A DNA stretch of 64,000 bases from Planctomycetota bacterium (GTDB taxonomy: Bacteria; Planctomycetota; UBA11346), in NCBI GenBank assembly GCA_014193115.1, contig BJHQ01000020.1:18081-82080 (forward strand), read 5' to 3'. The notes beneath the pieces are model-generated. The model saw only the letters and a list, made by a program, of their open reading frames with translations. It made no database searches and was not told the origin of the DNA. Positions within the stretch are counted from its first letter, which is position 1; every line of letters starts with the position of its first letter. Both the position numbers and the translations under genes were made by a program. Shown here in pieces: positions 51,740 through 60,911 of this stretch.

Positions 51740-54700
51740 ATGCCTCGCGCCCGCAATCCTCTGCCTCAACTGCTGCCCCAACGGGTGACGATGGTCAAGC
51801 AGCGGGTCGACGCATCGACCTGGCGACGGCGTACGCCGCTGGCCGTGCTCGCTGGTCCGCTCAATGCCGGGTTCGCGAGCCTGGGCGAGGCGAACGAGCA
51901 GACCTTCGAGCCGATCGCGTCGGGTTCGATCTTTTGCAAGCCGCCAACGGGCCAACCCGAGGCGACGAAGCACCACGCGCCCACCAATCAATGGTGTAAC
52001 CGCTGGTTCCGCATCGATCTGCCGGCCGCGGCCAAAGGCGAGGCTGGGCTCCGCCACCTGGTGTGGGCCTGCGATGGCGAGACCACCGTGTACTGGAAAG
52101 GCGAGCCGTGGGCTGGGCTCGACGCAGGTCACGCCTCATGCCCGGTGCCCGACCAGGCCGGCACGTTGTGGCTGGACTGCGGATGCTATGCCACCGGCAT
52201 CTGGGTGCCGGGCCGGCGGGTGATCGGTCCTGACGGTCTGCGCTTCGATTCGGCGAGCCTGGCGGTTCGCGACCAGGCGGCCTGGTCGGCCAGCTGCGAC
52301 TTGGATGTGCTGCTCGATCTGCTGGTGGTCAGCCTGGACAAGGCCGGGATCAAGTGGTCGGGCTCCGCCGGCTTTTCCCAGCCCCACGAATTCTGTCCGC
52401 CGCTGGTGCGCATCCTGACCAGCGGTCTCGAAGAGGCCTGCGACGGTTTCATTGCCGGTGGAATCCCGGCCATGCAGCCGCGCCTGGATGCGCTCAAGGA
52501 CCGGCTGAAAGGCGGCAGCGCCTGGCTGCCGGTGTCGGCTCTGGCCGGGCATGCCCATATCGATCTGGTCTGGTTGTGGCCGGAATCCGCTACGGAACGC
52601 AAAGGCGTCCACACTTTCGCCACGGTGCTCCGTTTGATGGAGCGTTATTCTGAATTTCGGTTCAGCCAGTCCCAGCCGTCGCTGTATCGCGCCATCGAAC
52701 GTCAGGCTCCGGGCCAGGCCAAGGCGATCCGCAGCGCGATCCGTCGCGGCCAATGGGAGGTCATGGGCGGGTTCGAGGTCGAACCCGATGTCCACCTGCC
52801 CAGCGGCGAGGCCCTCGCCCGTTCCTTGGCCATCGGCCAGGCCAAGACTCAGGACCTTCGCGGCAGCATCAGCACGTTGTGCTGGATCCCCGATGTTTTC
52901 GGCTATTCGGCATGCCTGCCGCAAATCCTGCGGCTGGGCGGAGTGACCTCATTTTACACCACCAAGATGACCTGGTCGACGGTCACCCGGTTCCCCTACA
53001 ACAGCTTCGTCTGGCGCGGCCACGACGGCTCGGAGGTGCTGACCCATCTCTGCACCGTCGGCTACAATGGCACCGTGACAGCAAAAGAACTGATCAATGC
53101 GATGGAAGGTCATCGCCAGGCCGGCGAACATGGCGAGATGCTGACCTGCCATGGGTACGGCGATGGCGGCGGTGGGCCCAACGAGCTGATGTGCGAACGG
53201 GCGCGACGCCTGGCCGATCTGGCCGGAGTTCCGCCGGCGCGCTGGACCACCGCCGAGGCGGTGTTCGCGCGGATGGAATCCGTGCGCGAGCGCCTGCCGA
53301 TCTACCAGGGCGAGCTGTATCTCGAATACCATCGCGGCACCTATACCAGCCAATCGGATCTCAAGGCCGCCTATCGTGGCGCCGAACGGGCGTTGCAGAC
53401 CCACGAGGCCGTCCGCGTGGTCCAAGGCACCGGTCCGCTCGACGAAATCGATTGGCAGCGGGTGGCCTTCGCCCAATTCCACGACGCCCTGCCCGGCAGT
53501 TCGATCGCTGCGGTCTATGCCCAGCTTACCCCGGAATTGAACGGGATCGGCGAGCGTCATCTGGCGGCGAGCCGGGCGGCGCTGACCGGCGCCGGCCCTG
53601 GCTGGACGGTGTTCAACCCGCTGCCCTACCCACGCACGGTCGTGGTCGAGTTGCCGGTTGGTGCCGGTTCGCTGGTCGAAGAAGACGGCTCGGCGGTGCC
53701 GATGCAGTTCTCGGAGGCTGTGCCGGGCACGGTGGCTGGCGAACCGGTCGAGGCCCGCTCCCTGGCGTTGGTGAGCTTGGGCGGACTGGGCGTGACGTCG
53801 CTCATCCCCGCTGCGCCGCGGGCCGACGAGGTCGAACTGTCGACTGTCCGGGTTGCCAACGATCTCCTCGATAACGGTGTGATTTCTGCCGGTTTTTCGG
53901 CAGACGGTCAGCTCGATGCGCTGCGCATCGACGGTCAGCCGCTGCGTCTGGCTGGGCTCTGCGGTCTGCGTCTGTACGACGACCGTCCGCTGTCCTTCGA
54001 CGCCTGGGACATCGACCATTATTCCTTGTCCCATCCCCGACCGGTGGCCGGCGTTCCGCTTGCCATCGCCGAGGGTGGACCGGTGCGGGCGGTGCTCGCT
54101 GGCGAGGGACCCCTGGGCGAACGCAGCCGGGTGGCGTTGCGCTGGATCCTTGATGCCGGAAGCCGCTGGCTGCGCTGCGAACTGGCCATCGATTGGCAGG
54201 AAAACCATCAGTTGCTGAAGTTCCATGTTCCGACCGGGTACCGCGGCCGGTGGGCCCGGTTCGGTTGCCCATTCGGATCGATCCTGCGCCCGCAGCTGCC
54301 TGGGGTCCAGGCCGATGAAGCCCAGTGGGAGGTCCCCGGCAGCCGCTGGGCCGCGGTCATTGACGAGGACGGCGATGGCCTGGGCCTGGTCAGCGAATCG
54401 AAATACGGATTCTCGTGCCGTGATGGCGACCTCGGCCTGTCCTTGCTGCGCGCGCCGGCGGATCCCGATCCCGGTTGCGATCGGGGCCGGCATGTCATCC
54501 GCTTCGCCATCGGCCGCCATCAGTCGTCCAGCGCGATCATCGACGGTGGCAGCAACGACCTGTGGTCCACCGCCTTGGCTGCCGACGCGCTGTTCACGCC
54601 GCCGGTAGTGGCTCCGGGCAAGCGCCGTCGCCACCGTGGCGATGACCTCGGCCACGGACCTTTCACCTTGCGCAACCTGGGCAGCCTGGTTCCGGCTTGG

Positions 54701-54913
54701 ACCGTGCCGGACAAGCGTGGCTACACCGTACGCCTGCATGAAACGGCAGGGGGTTCAGGCAGCGCAACGCTCCAGCTCGAACACGAGGCCAAGTCGGTCG
54801 AACTGGTGGATTTCCTGGGCAATGTCCTGGGTGATCCCGTGCACCTGGGCGGCGGCGCAGTGCGTATCGACTACCGGCCGTACCAGATCCTGAGCGTCCG
54901 GGTCCGGCGCTGA
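51740..54913 (+). CDS. GH38 alpha-mannosidase
   Basis: 1057 residues from the ATG at 51740. The catalytic domain starts about residue 265 with 'GHAHIDLVWLWPESATERKGVHTFATVLRLMERYSEFRFSQSQ' (HxD metal site). 'VMGGFEVEPDVHLPSGEALARS' follows, and the nucleophile Asp is in 'LCWIPDVFGYSACLPQILRLGG' (about residue 383). The mid-section and C-terminal beta domains are normal for the family. Removes mannose from glycans. Non-secreted by sequence (no signal peptide). Confidence 0.93.
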   Translation: MPRARNPLPQLLPQRVTMVKQRVDASTWRRRTPLAVLAGPLNAGFASLGEANEQTFEPIASGSIFCKPPTGQPEATKHHAPTNQWCNRWFRIDLPAAAKGEAGLRHLVWACDGETTVYWKGEPWAGLDAGHASCPVPDQAGTLWLDCGCYATGIWVPGRRVIGPDGLRFDSASLAVRDQAAWSASCDLDVLLDLLVVSLDKAGIKWSGSAGFSQPHEFCPPLVRILTSGLEEACDGFIAGGIPAMQPRLDALKDRLKGGSAWLPVSALAGHAHIDLVWLWPESATERKGVHTFATVLRLMERYSEFRFSQSQPSLYRAIERQAPGQAKAIRSAIRRGQWEVMGGFEVEPDVHLPSGEALARSLAIGQAKTQDLRGSISTLCWIPDVFGYSACLPQILRLGGVTSFYTTKMTWSTVTRFPYNSFVWRGHDGSEVLTHLCTVGYNGTVTAKELINAMEGHRQAGEHGEMLTCHGYGDGGGGPNELMCERARRLADLAGVPPARWTTAEAVFARMESVRERLPIYQGELYLEYHRGTYTSQSDLKAAYRGAERALQTHEAVRVVQGTGPLDEIDWQRVAFAQFHDALPGSSIAAVYAQLTPELNGIGERHLAASRAALTGAGPGWTVFNPLPYPRTVVVELPVGAGSLVEEDGSAVPMQFSEAVPGTVAGEPVEARSLALVSLGGLGVTSLIPAAPRADEVELSTVRVANDLLDNGVISAGFSADGQLDALRIDGQPLRLAGLCGLRLYDDRPLSFDAWDIDHYSLSHPRPVAGVPLAIAEGGPVRAVLAGEGPLGERSRVALRWILDAGSRWLRCELAIDWQENHQLLKFHVPTGYRGRWARFGCPFGSILRPQLPGVQADEAQWEVPGSRWAAVIDEDGDGLGLVSESKYGFSCRDGDLGLSLLRAPADPDPGCDRGRHVIRFAIGRHQSSSAIIDGGSNDLWSTALAADALFTPPVVAPGKRRRHRGDDLGHGPFTLRNLGSLVPAWTVPDKRGYTVRLHETAGGSGSATLQLEHEAKSVELVDFLGNVLGDPVHLGGGAVRIDYRPYQILSVRVRR

Positions 54914-55051
54914 TGGGCGTCCTGGGAGCGTAGATTTCAGCCTGCATCGACGAACCCGGCAGGCTGAAGCCTGCGCTCCCAGGCTGATTCAGGCTGAAGC
55001 CTGCGCTCCCGGGCCTCTGCTTCAGCGGCCGCAAAGGCGACAGGGGGCTAG
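54914..55051. repeat. Interspersed palindromic repeat with direct duplication
   Basis: The first part is an imperfect palindrome: GGGAGCG plus TTCAGCCTGC at 54924-54947, then GCAGGCTGAA plus GCGCTCCC at 54959-54980. The 20-nt block at 54961-54980 recurs at 54991-55010. Similar GGGAGCGC-type sequences occur in the tandem array at 25071. It sits just after the mannosidase gene, and on the other side the convergent PAP2 gene ends at 55052. Confidence 0.75.
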
Positions 55052-55780
55052 TCAGCTCGGCCAGCCGCCGCCCTGTTCCAACCGGCGCCAGGCCAGGCCG
55101 ACGAGCACGGCGGTGGCCAGGCCGAGGCAGAAGCCGGCGATGATGTCACTTGGCCAATGACGGCGCAGGCGACCGCTCGACCATCCGACCAGCACGGCAT
55201 TGGCGGTGGTGACGATCCCGATCGGCGGCGCCAGGATCAGCAGCACCGTGCCGCCAGCTGCGGTGGTCGTGGTGTGGCCGCTGGGCATGCTCTGCCGCGA
55301 ATAATCGGTGGTCGGTCCGACCGCGACATAGGGACCGACATTGGCATCTGGGCGGGCGCGGCCGATGGTTGGACGGAACAGATTGGCGACCAGGCCGGCC
55401 AGACTGGCAGCGAGCAGGCAGGCGATTCCCAAGCGGCGCCATCGATCGCGGCGGATGACCCGGCCGACGACATAGAGCAGGACGGACCAGGTCAGTACGT
55501 CGGTGAAGGCGCCGAAGGTTCGGAACCATCGGGCGATCAAGCGCAGCGGCGTGTCGGTCTCGCCTTGGGCGAGCAGCCATGCATCGGCCGGGGCGTCGAA
55601 CGCCAAGGAGAGCCCACCGAGGCCCGTCGTGGCGATCAGCAGTCCAGCGGTAAGCCATGGACGCCGCCGGATCTCGCCGCCTGTGGCGACCAGCAGCCGC
55701 CACAGGTGGAGCAGAATCCAACGACCCTCGGCCTCGATCGCCTGTCTCCATGCGGGACGGCGGTCAGCGGGCGAGGTCAC
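55052..55780 (-). CDS. PAP2-family membrane phosphatase
   Basis: 242 residues with about six transmembrane segments. 'FRPTIGRARPDANV' and 'SMPSGHTTTTAAGG' fit the PAP2 motifs. The usual third motif (SRxxxxxHxxxD) appears as 'SSGRLRRHWPSDIIAG', with His and Asp at the expected spacing. Dephosphorylates lipid or isoprenoid phosphates. The substrate is unknown. Confidence 0.88.
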   Translation of the reverse strand: MTSPADRRPAWRQAIEAEGRWILLHLWRLLVATGGEIRRRPWLTAGLLIATTGLGGLSLAFDAPADAWLLAQGETDTPLRLIARWFRTFGAFTDVLTWSVLLYVVGRVIRRDRWRRLGIACLLAASLAGLVANLFRPTIGRARPDANVGPYVAVGPTTDYSRQSMPSGHTTTTAAGGTVLLILAPPIGIVTTANAVLVGWSSGRLRRHWPSDIIAGFCLGLATAVLVGLAWRRLEQGGGWPS

Positions 55781-55817
55781 GACGGACTCTGACGATGTAG
55801 CTCAGGCGAGCCTGGCC

Positions 55818-57227
55818 TCAGCGGCAGAGTACTTTCAGCTTTTCACCATACAATTTTGCGCGTTTAGCACCGAGCTGGGGCACTTCGCTCAGGTCGCCGG
55901 CACCGTGCTGCTTCAGCCATTCCAACGACTTGGCAGGCAAGACCGCTTGCAGGGTGACGTTGCGCCGTTCGCATTCGGCCCGCCGCCAATCCTTCAGCTT
56001 GCGCTCGCGTTCCTCTTCCTGGGGCGAGACGTCGCGGGTGCGGGGCGGCGGGGGGATCGGCGGCAGGCTGGCGCGGGCGGCCTGCATCATGGCGATGAGG
56101 CTGTCGCCCAGCTCGGCAAGCTGCCAGCCGCGCATGCCGGCGGCCTTCAGGTGCTGGAAGCTGGTCGGCGAGTGCCGCGCCAGGGCGAGCAGCTGTTCAT
56201 TGTTGATCAGGCGTCCCGGTGGCTGGTTGCGCTCCGAAGCGATGCCATCGCGCCAGCTCCACAGGGCGCAGAGCATCCCGCGGGCCTGCACCGGCAGCTC
56301 ACGGACGCCTTTGATCTTCCAGAATCCGTCCGGCGAGAACCCGCCGTTCCAGGTCGATTCGGCGACCGCCGCACAGGCGATGGAGACCTCTTCCTCAAGG
56401 TCGGCGCGCTTGACCGCGGCCTTCAGCTTCTCGGCGACCGCCGGCAAGTGGCGGACATCGTCGGTGGCATAGGTCAACGCAGCGGGCTCGATCGGGCGGA
56501 TGCCCCAATCGTGGGTGGCGAAAGCCTTGTCGAGGCGCACGCCGAGCAGGCGATCGACCACCGAGCCGTAGCCGGTCTGGTCGTAGCCGAGCATGCTCGC
56601 GGCCTGCTGGGTGTCGAACACCGGGCTGAGGGCGATGCCGAGATCGCGCTTCAGGCAGCCGACGTCGTATTCGCCGCCATGCAGCCAGATTTCCCTGCCT
56701 TCCAACTTGGATTTCAGCGCTTTGCCAGCTGCGGCCGCAACCGCCATGGTGTCGATCAGGAAGATCCGGCCACCGGCATTCAGCTGCAGCAGGCAGATTT
56801 TCTCGTGATAGGCGTGCATCGAATTGCCCTCGCTGTCGAGGGCGATCCATGGCGCGGCGGCCAGCGCTTCGGCCACGGCGGGCAGCTGCTCTGCCTTGTC
56901 GATCCATTCCGGTTCACCAGCTGGCGCCAACGGCATCACCGGAGGGGGCACGGGTTTGGCGCGGCTGGAGGACAGGTTCGAGGGGCTGCGGGCGACGACG
57001 GCCGGGCGGGTGGCAGAGGCCGGCAGCGGGCGGGCGGGCGCAGCGGCTGCGGGAGCGGCAGCAGCGGTTGGGCGGGCTGGAGCCGCAGCCGCAGGGGGCT
57101 TCGGCGGAGTGGCCGGGGCGGCGGCAGGACGGACCGCAGGGGCAGCTGCGGGACGGGCGGTTGCAGCAGCGGCTGGGCGTGCGGCGGCGCGGGCGGGGCG
57201 GTCAGATGCGGATCGGGCGGCGGTCAT
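55818..57227 (-). CDS. rnd: Ribonuclease D with long Ala/Pro N-terminal extension
   Basis: 469 residues. The exonuclease core has the DEDD motifs: 'IALDSEGNSMHAYHEKICLLQL', 'IWLHGGEYDVGCLKRDLG', 'TYATDDVRHL' (YxxxD). An HRDC-type domain follows ('NNEQLLALARHSPTSFQHLKAAGM'). The first about 105 residues are Ala/Pro/Arg-rich, probably disordered, and unusual for RNase D. It trims tRNA 3' ends. Divergent from the gene at 57695. Confidence 0.92.
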   Translation of the reverse strand: MTAARSASDRPARAAARPAAAATARPAAAPAVRPAAAPATPPKPPAAAAPARPTAAAAPAAAAPARPLPASATRPAVVARSPSNLSSSRAKPVPPPVMPLAPAGEPEWIDKAEQLPAVAEALAAAPWIALDSEGNSMHAYHEKICLLQLNAGGRIFLIDTMAVAAAAGKALKSKLEGREIWLHGGEYDVGCLKRDLGIALSPVFDTQQAASMLGYDQTGYGSVVDRLLGVRLDKAFATHDWGIRPIEPAALTYATDDVRHLPAVAEKLKAAVKRADLEEEVSIACAAVAESTWNGGFSPDGFWKIKGVRELPVQARGMLCALWSWRDGIASERNQPPGRLINNEQLLALARHSPTSFQHLKAAGMRGWQLAELGDSLIAMMQAARASLPPIPPPPRTRDVSPQEEERERKLKDWRRAECERRNVTLQAVLPAKSLEWLKQHGAGDLSEVPQLGAKRAKLYGEKLKVLCR

Positions 57228-57694
57228 CGTGGTTCCGGGGGCAGGTCAGTCTGCGACATGGGTGAACGGAGCCCGCGCCGGGACATGAGCCAGCTGGGCG
57301 GAAGGAAAGAGACGGGAAACAGCAAGCATCTGCCGGTCCGACCAGGGCTCGATTGAGGGCTGGCAGCATTCCAGCCAAAGATGTGATCGAGTCGAACCGA
57401 GCAGTTGGAAGGCCAGTGCGGGTCGGGCAAGGACGGCGGGGGCGAAGGCGCTGATGACCAATCTCCTGGGGTGCATCCTCAACCGGCTTGACGGAGACGC
57501 AAACATCTGTCTTCGCCGCCGCCACAACGGAGGTCCTGGAACGTCAAGGGTCCGCGGGATAATTCGCTCCAGAGGATGCGCATAGGGTGTCTTGTTCCGT
57601 CGAAAATTGCTCGATTGATGCATATTGGCGAATTCCGGCAAATCGCATCCGGTCAATCGTCAACGTTCAGAGATCCGCCAAGGTAGGAACGGCC
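57228..57694. other. Divergent intergenic region, 467 bp
   Basis: Between the RNase D and heparinase-like genes. A plus-strand ribosome site AAGGTAGGAAC is close to the ATG at 57695. The AT-richer stretch at about 57590-57640 is the likely promoter region but no -10/-35 pair is certain. No RNA gene or supported ORF. Confidence 0.4.
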
Positions 57695-59557
57695 ATGCCT
57701 GTATCCATGCCGCTGCGTTTCCCCAAGCCGCGCGTGGCGCGTCGGGTCCTCCTCGCCAGCTGGTGGTGCAGCTGGGCGATGGTCCTGTCCGCACCGGTCC
57801 TTGCCGAAGAAACCAAGCACAATTGGAGTCATGACGGCTTCGCGCCTCCAGGTTCCGAAGCCTGGGTGTCGGATGTCCCTGGCTATGTCAGGCCCGCGCC
57901 GGGCGAGCATCCGCGCTTGTTCTTCCGCAAGGGCGATGTCCCTGCCCTACGCCAACGGGCGGCAACACCGGAAGGCAAGGCGATCATCGCCCGGTTGCGC
58001 CATCTGCTCGGCGGAAACGGAGAGACCTTTCCGACGTGGTTCAGCAAGGTCAATTCGCACCTGCCGGGACCGGTGCCGAACGAATCGAACCACGATCCTG
58101 GCAGCTTTTCCCTGGATCATGCCGCAGGGTACGGACTGCTGTATCAGATCACCGGAGAGCAGCGATACGCGGATTTCGGGCGAAAGGCCTTCGAATTGCT
58201 GATGAGCGGCACCCGCGATGCGGTTTTTTCCGGATACAGCCTGGTCAAGCCGAACCCGGGATGCGTCGGACCGTCGTGGGCGGTGGCCGCGATCGGCTAC
58301 GACCTGTGTTATGACGGCTGGGATCCGGCATTTCGGGCGAAGGCAGCCAAAGCGTTCCTGTCGGTGAAGTCGGGAGGGCAGAAAACCGTCGATCTGAAAG
58401 CCTCGGCTTCCGATTCCGATTCGATCGAAAGCCTGGGAAGCGCCATCGCCGCCATTGCGATCGCAGGCGATCCAGGGACCGAAGACGAGGATATCTGGGG
58501 CGCGTGGATGCAGCTTATGGATGTGAAAGCGAAACGGATCATCTATCTGTTCGGCGACCATGGGGCACATCCTTGGCCGTACCCTACTGGGGCCTTGCCC
58601 TGGTTCCGGGTTGCAAAGATTGCATGCGGGCGGGATTACCTGACCCAGAAGACCCAGGTATCCTGGGCTTCGCTGCGCTGGCTGATGGAGCTGATCCCGA
58701 CCAAGACCGGACCGCGGTTCCCCGATCGCCTGAATAAGGCCGGGGTGGGAGCGAAGAGCGTGATCGGCAGCGATTTCCTGCGCAGTGGCTGGGACAACAG
58801 CGCTCGCTTCCTCGATGCCTTCGCCACTGTCGATCCGAAGTACCACGGCGCCCTGCTTTGGACGTATCAGCAGGCGGTTGAGCCGGCGGAGCTTGCCGGA
58901 AAATGGAATGGCCTGGATCAGGAGCCATTCCAGGCCGGCAAGATGATCAAAGGCGAACGGACTTTCGATGTAGTCAGCCAACCGTGGACCGCGGTCCTCG
59001 CCCTGGCGAGCTGGCCGATCGGAGTCCAACCCGCCGATCCGGCCTTGGTCATGCCCAAGGCGGTCAAGGACGAGACGTTCAACCTGATCACCTTCCGTAA
59101 TCGCTGGAAAGACGCCAACGATACGATCCTGACCGTGCAGGGCCTGCAGACTCCGAAGGCTGGCGGTCGTCTGAGCTTCACCTCGCCGAAAGAAATGATC
59201 GTTGGTCCCTGTTGCCTGTGGACCCAGGGCGATCGCATGACCTTCGGCAGCTTCACCAGCGACACCAACGAACTCGTCACCACTCCGACGGGCGGAATCC
59301 TGACCGCGAAGGACACCTGCGTCGCCTTCGACGCCAGCGGCGCGTCCGGCGCCGAGGCCCTGATCGCGTTGATCGGGGTGGTGCCGCCCGGTCCCGGCCG
59401 GGGATTGGCCGTGCACAGCGTTGAGGTCGCCGGAACCAAGGTCCAGGTACTGCTCTGCGGCGGCCAGGCCCCGGCGCCTGTGGTCACTGGCAACACCATC
59501 GCCGTCGGCAGCCAGACCATCACGGTCACAGGCAGCACGCTGCAATTCGCGAAATGA
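57695..59557 (+). CDS. Secreted heparinase II/III-like protein
   Basis: 620 residues from the ATG at 57695 ('MPVSMPLRFPKPRVARRVLL'), with a signal peptide ending 'LSAPVLAEE'. 'GEHPRLFFRKGDVPALRQRAATPEGKAIIARLRHLL' is the beginning typical of alpha/alpha-toroid polysaccharide lyases of the heparinase II/III type. 'FSLDHAAGYGLLYQITGEQRYADFG' and 'WAVAAIGYDLCYDGWDPAFR' continue it. The C-terminal third is a beta domain. Likely acts on uronate-rich polysaccharides. Confidence 0.8.
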   Translation: MPVSMPLRFPKPRVARRVLLASWWCSWAMVLSAPVLAEETKHNWSHDGFAPPGSEAWVSDVPGYVRPAPGEHPRLFFRKGDVPALRQRAATPEGKAIIARLRHLLGGNGETFPTWFSKVNSHLPGPVPNESNHDPGSFSLDHAAGYGLLYQITGEQRYADFGRKAFELLMSGTRDAVFSGYSLVKPNPGCVGPSWAVAAIGYDLCYDGWDPAFRAKAAKAFLSVKSGGQKTVDLKASASDSDSIESLGSAIAAIAIAGDPGTEDEDIWGAWMQLMDVKAKRIIYLFGDHGAHPWPYPTGALPWFRVAKIACGRDYLTQKTQVSWASLRWLMELIPTKTGPRFPDRLNKAGVGAKSVIGSDFLRSGWDNSARFLDAFATVDPKYHGALLWTYQQAVEPAELAGKWNGLDQEPFQAGKMIKGERTFDVVSQPWTAVLALASWPIGVQPADPALVMPKAVKDETFNLITFRNRWKDANDTILTVQGLQTPKAGGRLSFTSPKEMIVGPCCLWTQGDRMTFGSFTSDTNELVTTPTGGILTAKDTCVAFDASGASGAEALIALIGVVPPGPGRGLAVHSVEVAGTKVQVLLCGGQAPAPVVTGNTIAVGSQTITVTGSTLQFAK

Positions 59558-59661
59558 GCGGAATCCGGCCTGCCGGACGACCAGTTCGGGGCTTCGCAGT
59601 GCTTTCCGGGCTGCACGCCTGAGGGTTTGCAGTCAGGCACCCGCCGCGGCAGGATCCATCC

Positions 59662-60339
59662 ATGCAGCCTGATCCCGCGGCCGCCGTGGTGCTGTTCTCC
59701 GGCGGTCAGGACTCCACCACCTGCCTGGCCTGGGCGCTACGCCAGTATCGCCGGGTCGAAGCCGTGACCATCGATTACGGCCAGCGCCACCGGGTCGAAC
59801 TGGAATGCGCCCGCGCCATCGCCGAGCGTTGCGGGGTTCCGCACCGCATCCTGCCCTGCGACAGCTTCACCGCCCTCGGCGGCAATTCCCTGGTCAGCGA
59901 GGAAGTTGTGCGCGATGGCGTGCGACAGGACACTGGCCTGCCCAACACCTTCGTACCTGGCCGGAATCTCATTTTCCTCTGCCTGGTCGCGGCCTACGCG
60001 TGGCAGCGCAGCATCGCCAACCTGGTCACCGGTGTCTGCCAGACTGATTTCAGCGGGTATCCCGATTGCCGGCAAACGACGATGGATGCCTTGCAGGCGG
60101 CCTTGCGCGCCGGCATGGACTGGCCCTTCACCATCCACACCCCGCTGATGTTCCTGACCAAGGCCGACTCGGTGCGCCTGGCGGTGGACCTCGATGCCCT
60201 GCCGCTGCTCGCCTTGTCGCATACCTGCTATAACGGCAGCCGTCCGCCCTGCGGAACCTGTCCTGCCTGCTTGCTCAGGGCCAAGGGTTTCGCCGAGGCC
60301 GGCATTGCCGATCCGCTGACGGCATCGCCGATCCGTTGA
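59662..60339 (+). CDS. queC: 7-cyano-7-deazaguanine synthase
   Basis: 225 residues. PP-loop 'VVLFSGGQDSTTCLAWAL', 'VEAVTIDYGQRHRVELE', 'VPGRNLIFLCLVAAYAW' and zinc-binding 'CYNGSRPPCGTCPACLLR'. Makes preQ0 for queuosine. The stop codon (60337-60339) falls in the second unit of a 20-bp tandem repeat. No queE, queD or riboswitch is adjacent. Confidence 0.95.
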   Translation: MQPDPAAAVVLFSGGQDSTTCLAWALRQYRRVEAVTIDYGQRHRVELECARAIAERCGVPHRILPCDSFTALGGNSLVSEEVVRDGVRQDTGLPNTFVPGRNLIFLCLVAAYAWQRSIANLVTGVCQTDFSGYPDCRQTTMDALQAALRAGMDWPFTIHTPLMFLTKADSVRLAVDLDALPLLALSHTCYNGSRPPCGTCPACLLRAKGFAEAGIADPLTASPIR

Positions 60340-60360
60340 CGGCATCGCCGATCCGTTGAC
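60301..60360. repeat. Three 20-bp tandem units at the queC stop
   Basis: Units 60301-60320, 60321-60340 and 60341-60360 differ at one to three positions. They cover the last codons, the stop and the first downstream bases of queC. Repeat-number changes in whole 20-bp steps would shift the frame and alter the C-terminus. Confidence 0.85.
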
Positions 60361-60478
60361 GGCGGGCTGAGACGGTGCTGCCAGGTCAGCGCCACTTGGC
60401 GTTTCCCTTTTCTGATAACTCGTTAAACTGCAACGCATAACGTCAGCGTCCAACCCCCGCTGACCGAGGCTCCACCCC

Positions 60479-60895
60479 GTGAAGACCCTCCCCCTCATCC
60501 TCTCCCTGACCCTCGCCGTGGCGCCCTTCGCCATGTCGCTCGCTGGCGATCCGCCGGCGGCCGCCAAGGCCACCGCGGAAATCTCCGCCGCCGATCTGCA
60601 GAAGGCGATCGCGGACAAGAAGGTGACTGTGATCGACTGCAACGGCACCGCGAGCTTCAACGAAGGCCACATCCCCGGCGCGATCGACTTCGCCGCGGCG
60701 AAGGCCGACCTGGCCAGCAAGCTGCCCTCCGACAAGTCCGCGCTGATCGTGTCCTATTGCGGCGGCCCCGAGTGCAACGCGTACAAGAGCGGCATCGATG
60801 CCGTTGCCGCGCTCGGTTACACCAACACCTCGCACCTGAAGGTCGGCATCAGCGGCTGGAAGGCCGCCAAGCTGCCGCTCGAAGCCGCCAAGTGA
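60479..60895 (+). CDS. Periplasmic rhodanese-domain protein
   Basis: 138 residues from a GTG at 60479. N-terminal signal peptide 'TLPLILSLTLAVAPFAMSLA'. Rhodanese core 'ISAADLQKAIADKKVTVIDCNGTASFNEGHIPGAIDF' and the active-site Cys in 'SYCGGPECNAY'. It could transfer sulphur or bind an unknown substrate. The next gene starts 17 nt later. Confidence 0.9.
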   Translation: MKTLPLILSLTLAVAPFAMSLAGDPPAAAKATAEISAADLQKAIADKKVTVIDCNGTASFNEGHIPGAIDFAAAKADLASKLPSDKSALIVSYCGGPECNAYKSGIDAVAALGYTNTSHLKVGISGWKAAKLPLEAAK

Positions 60896-60911
60896 TCGGC
60901 TTCCGGCAGCG

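Noticed and set aside
52949..54739. 596-codon minus-strand ORF inside the mannosidase gene
   Set aside because: Shadow ORF in GC-rich sequence; the GH38 motifs lie on the plus strand.
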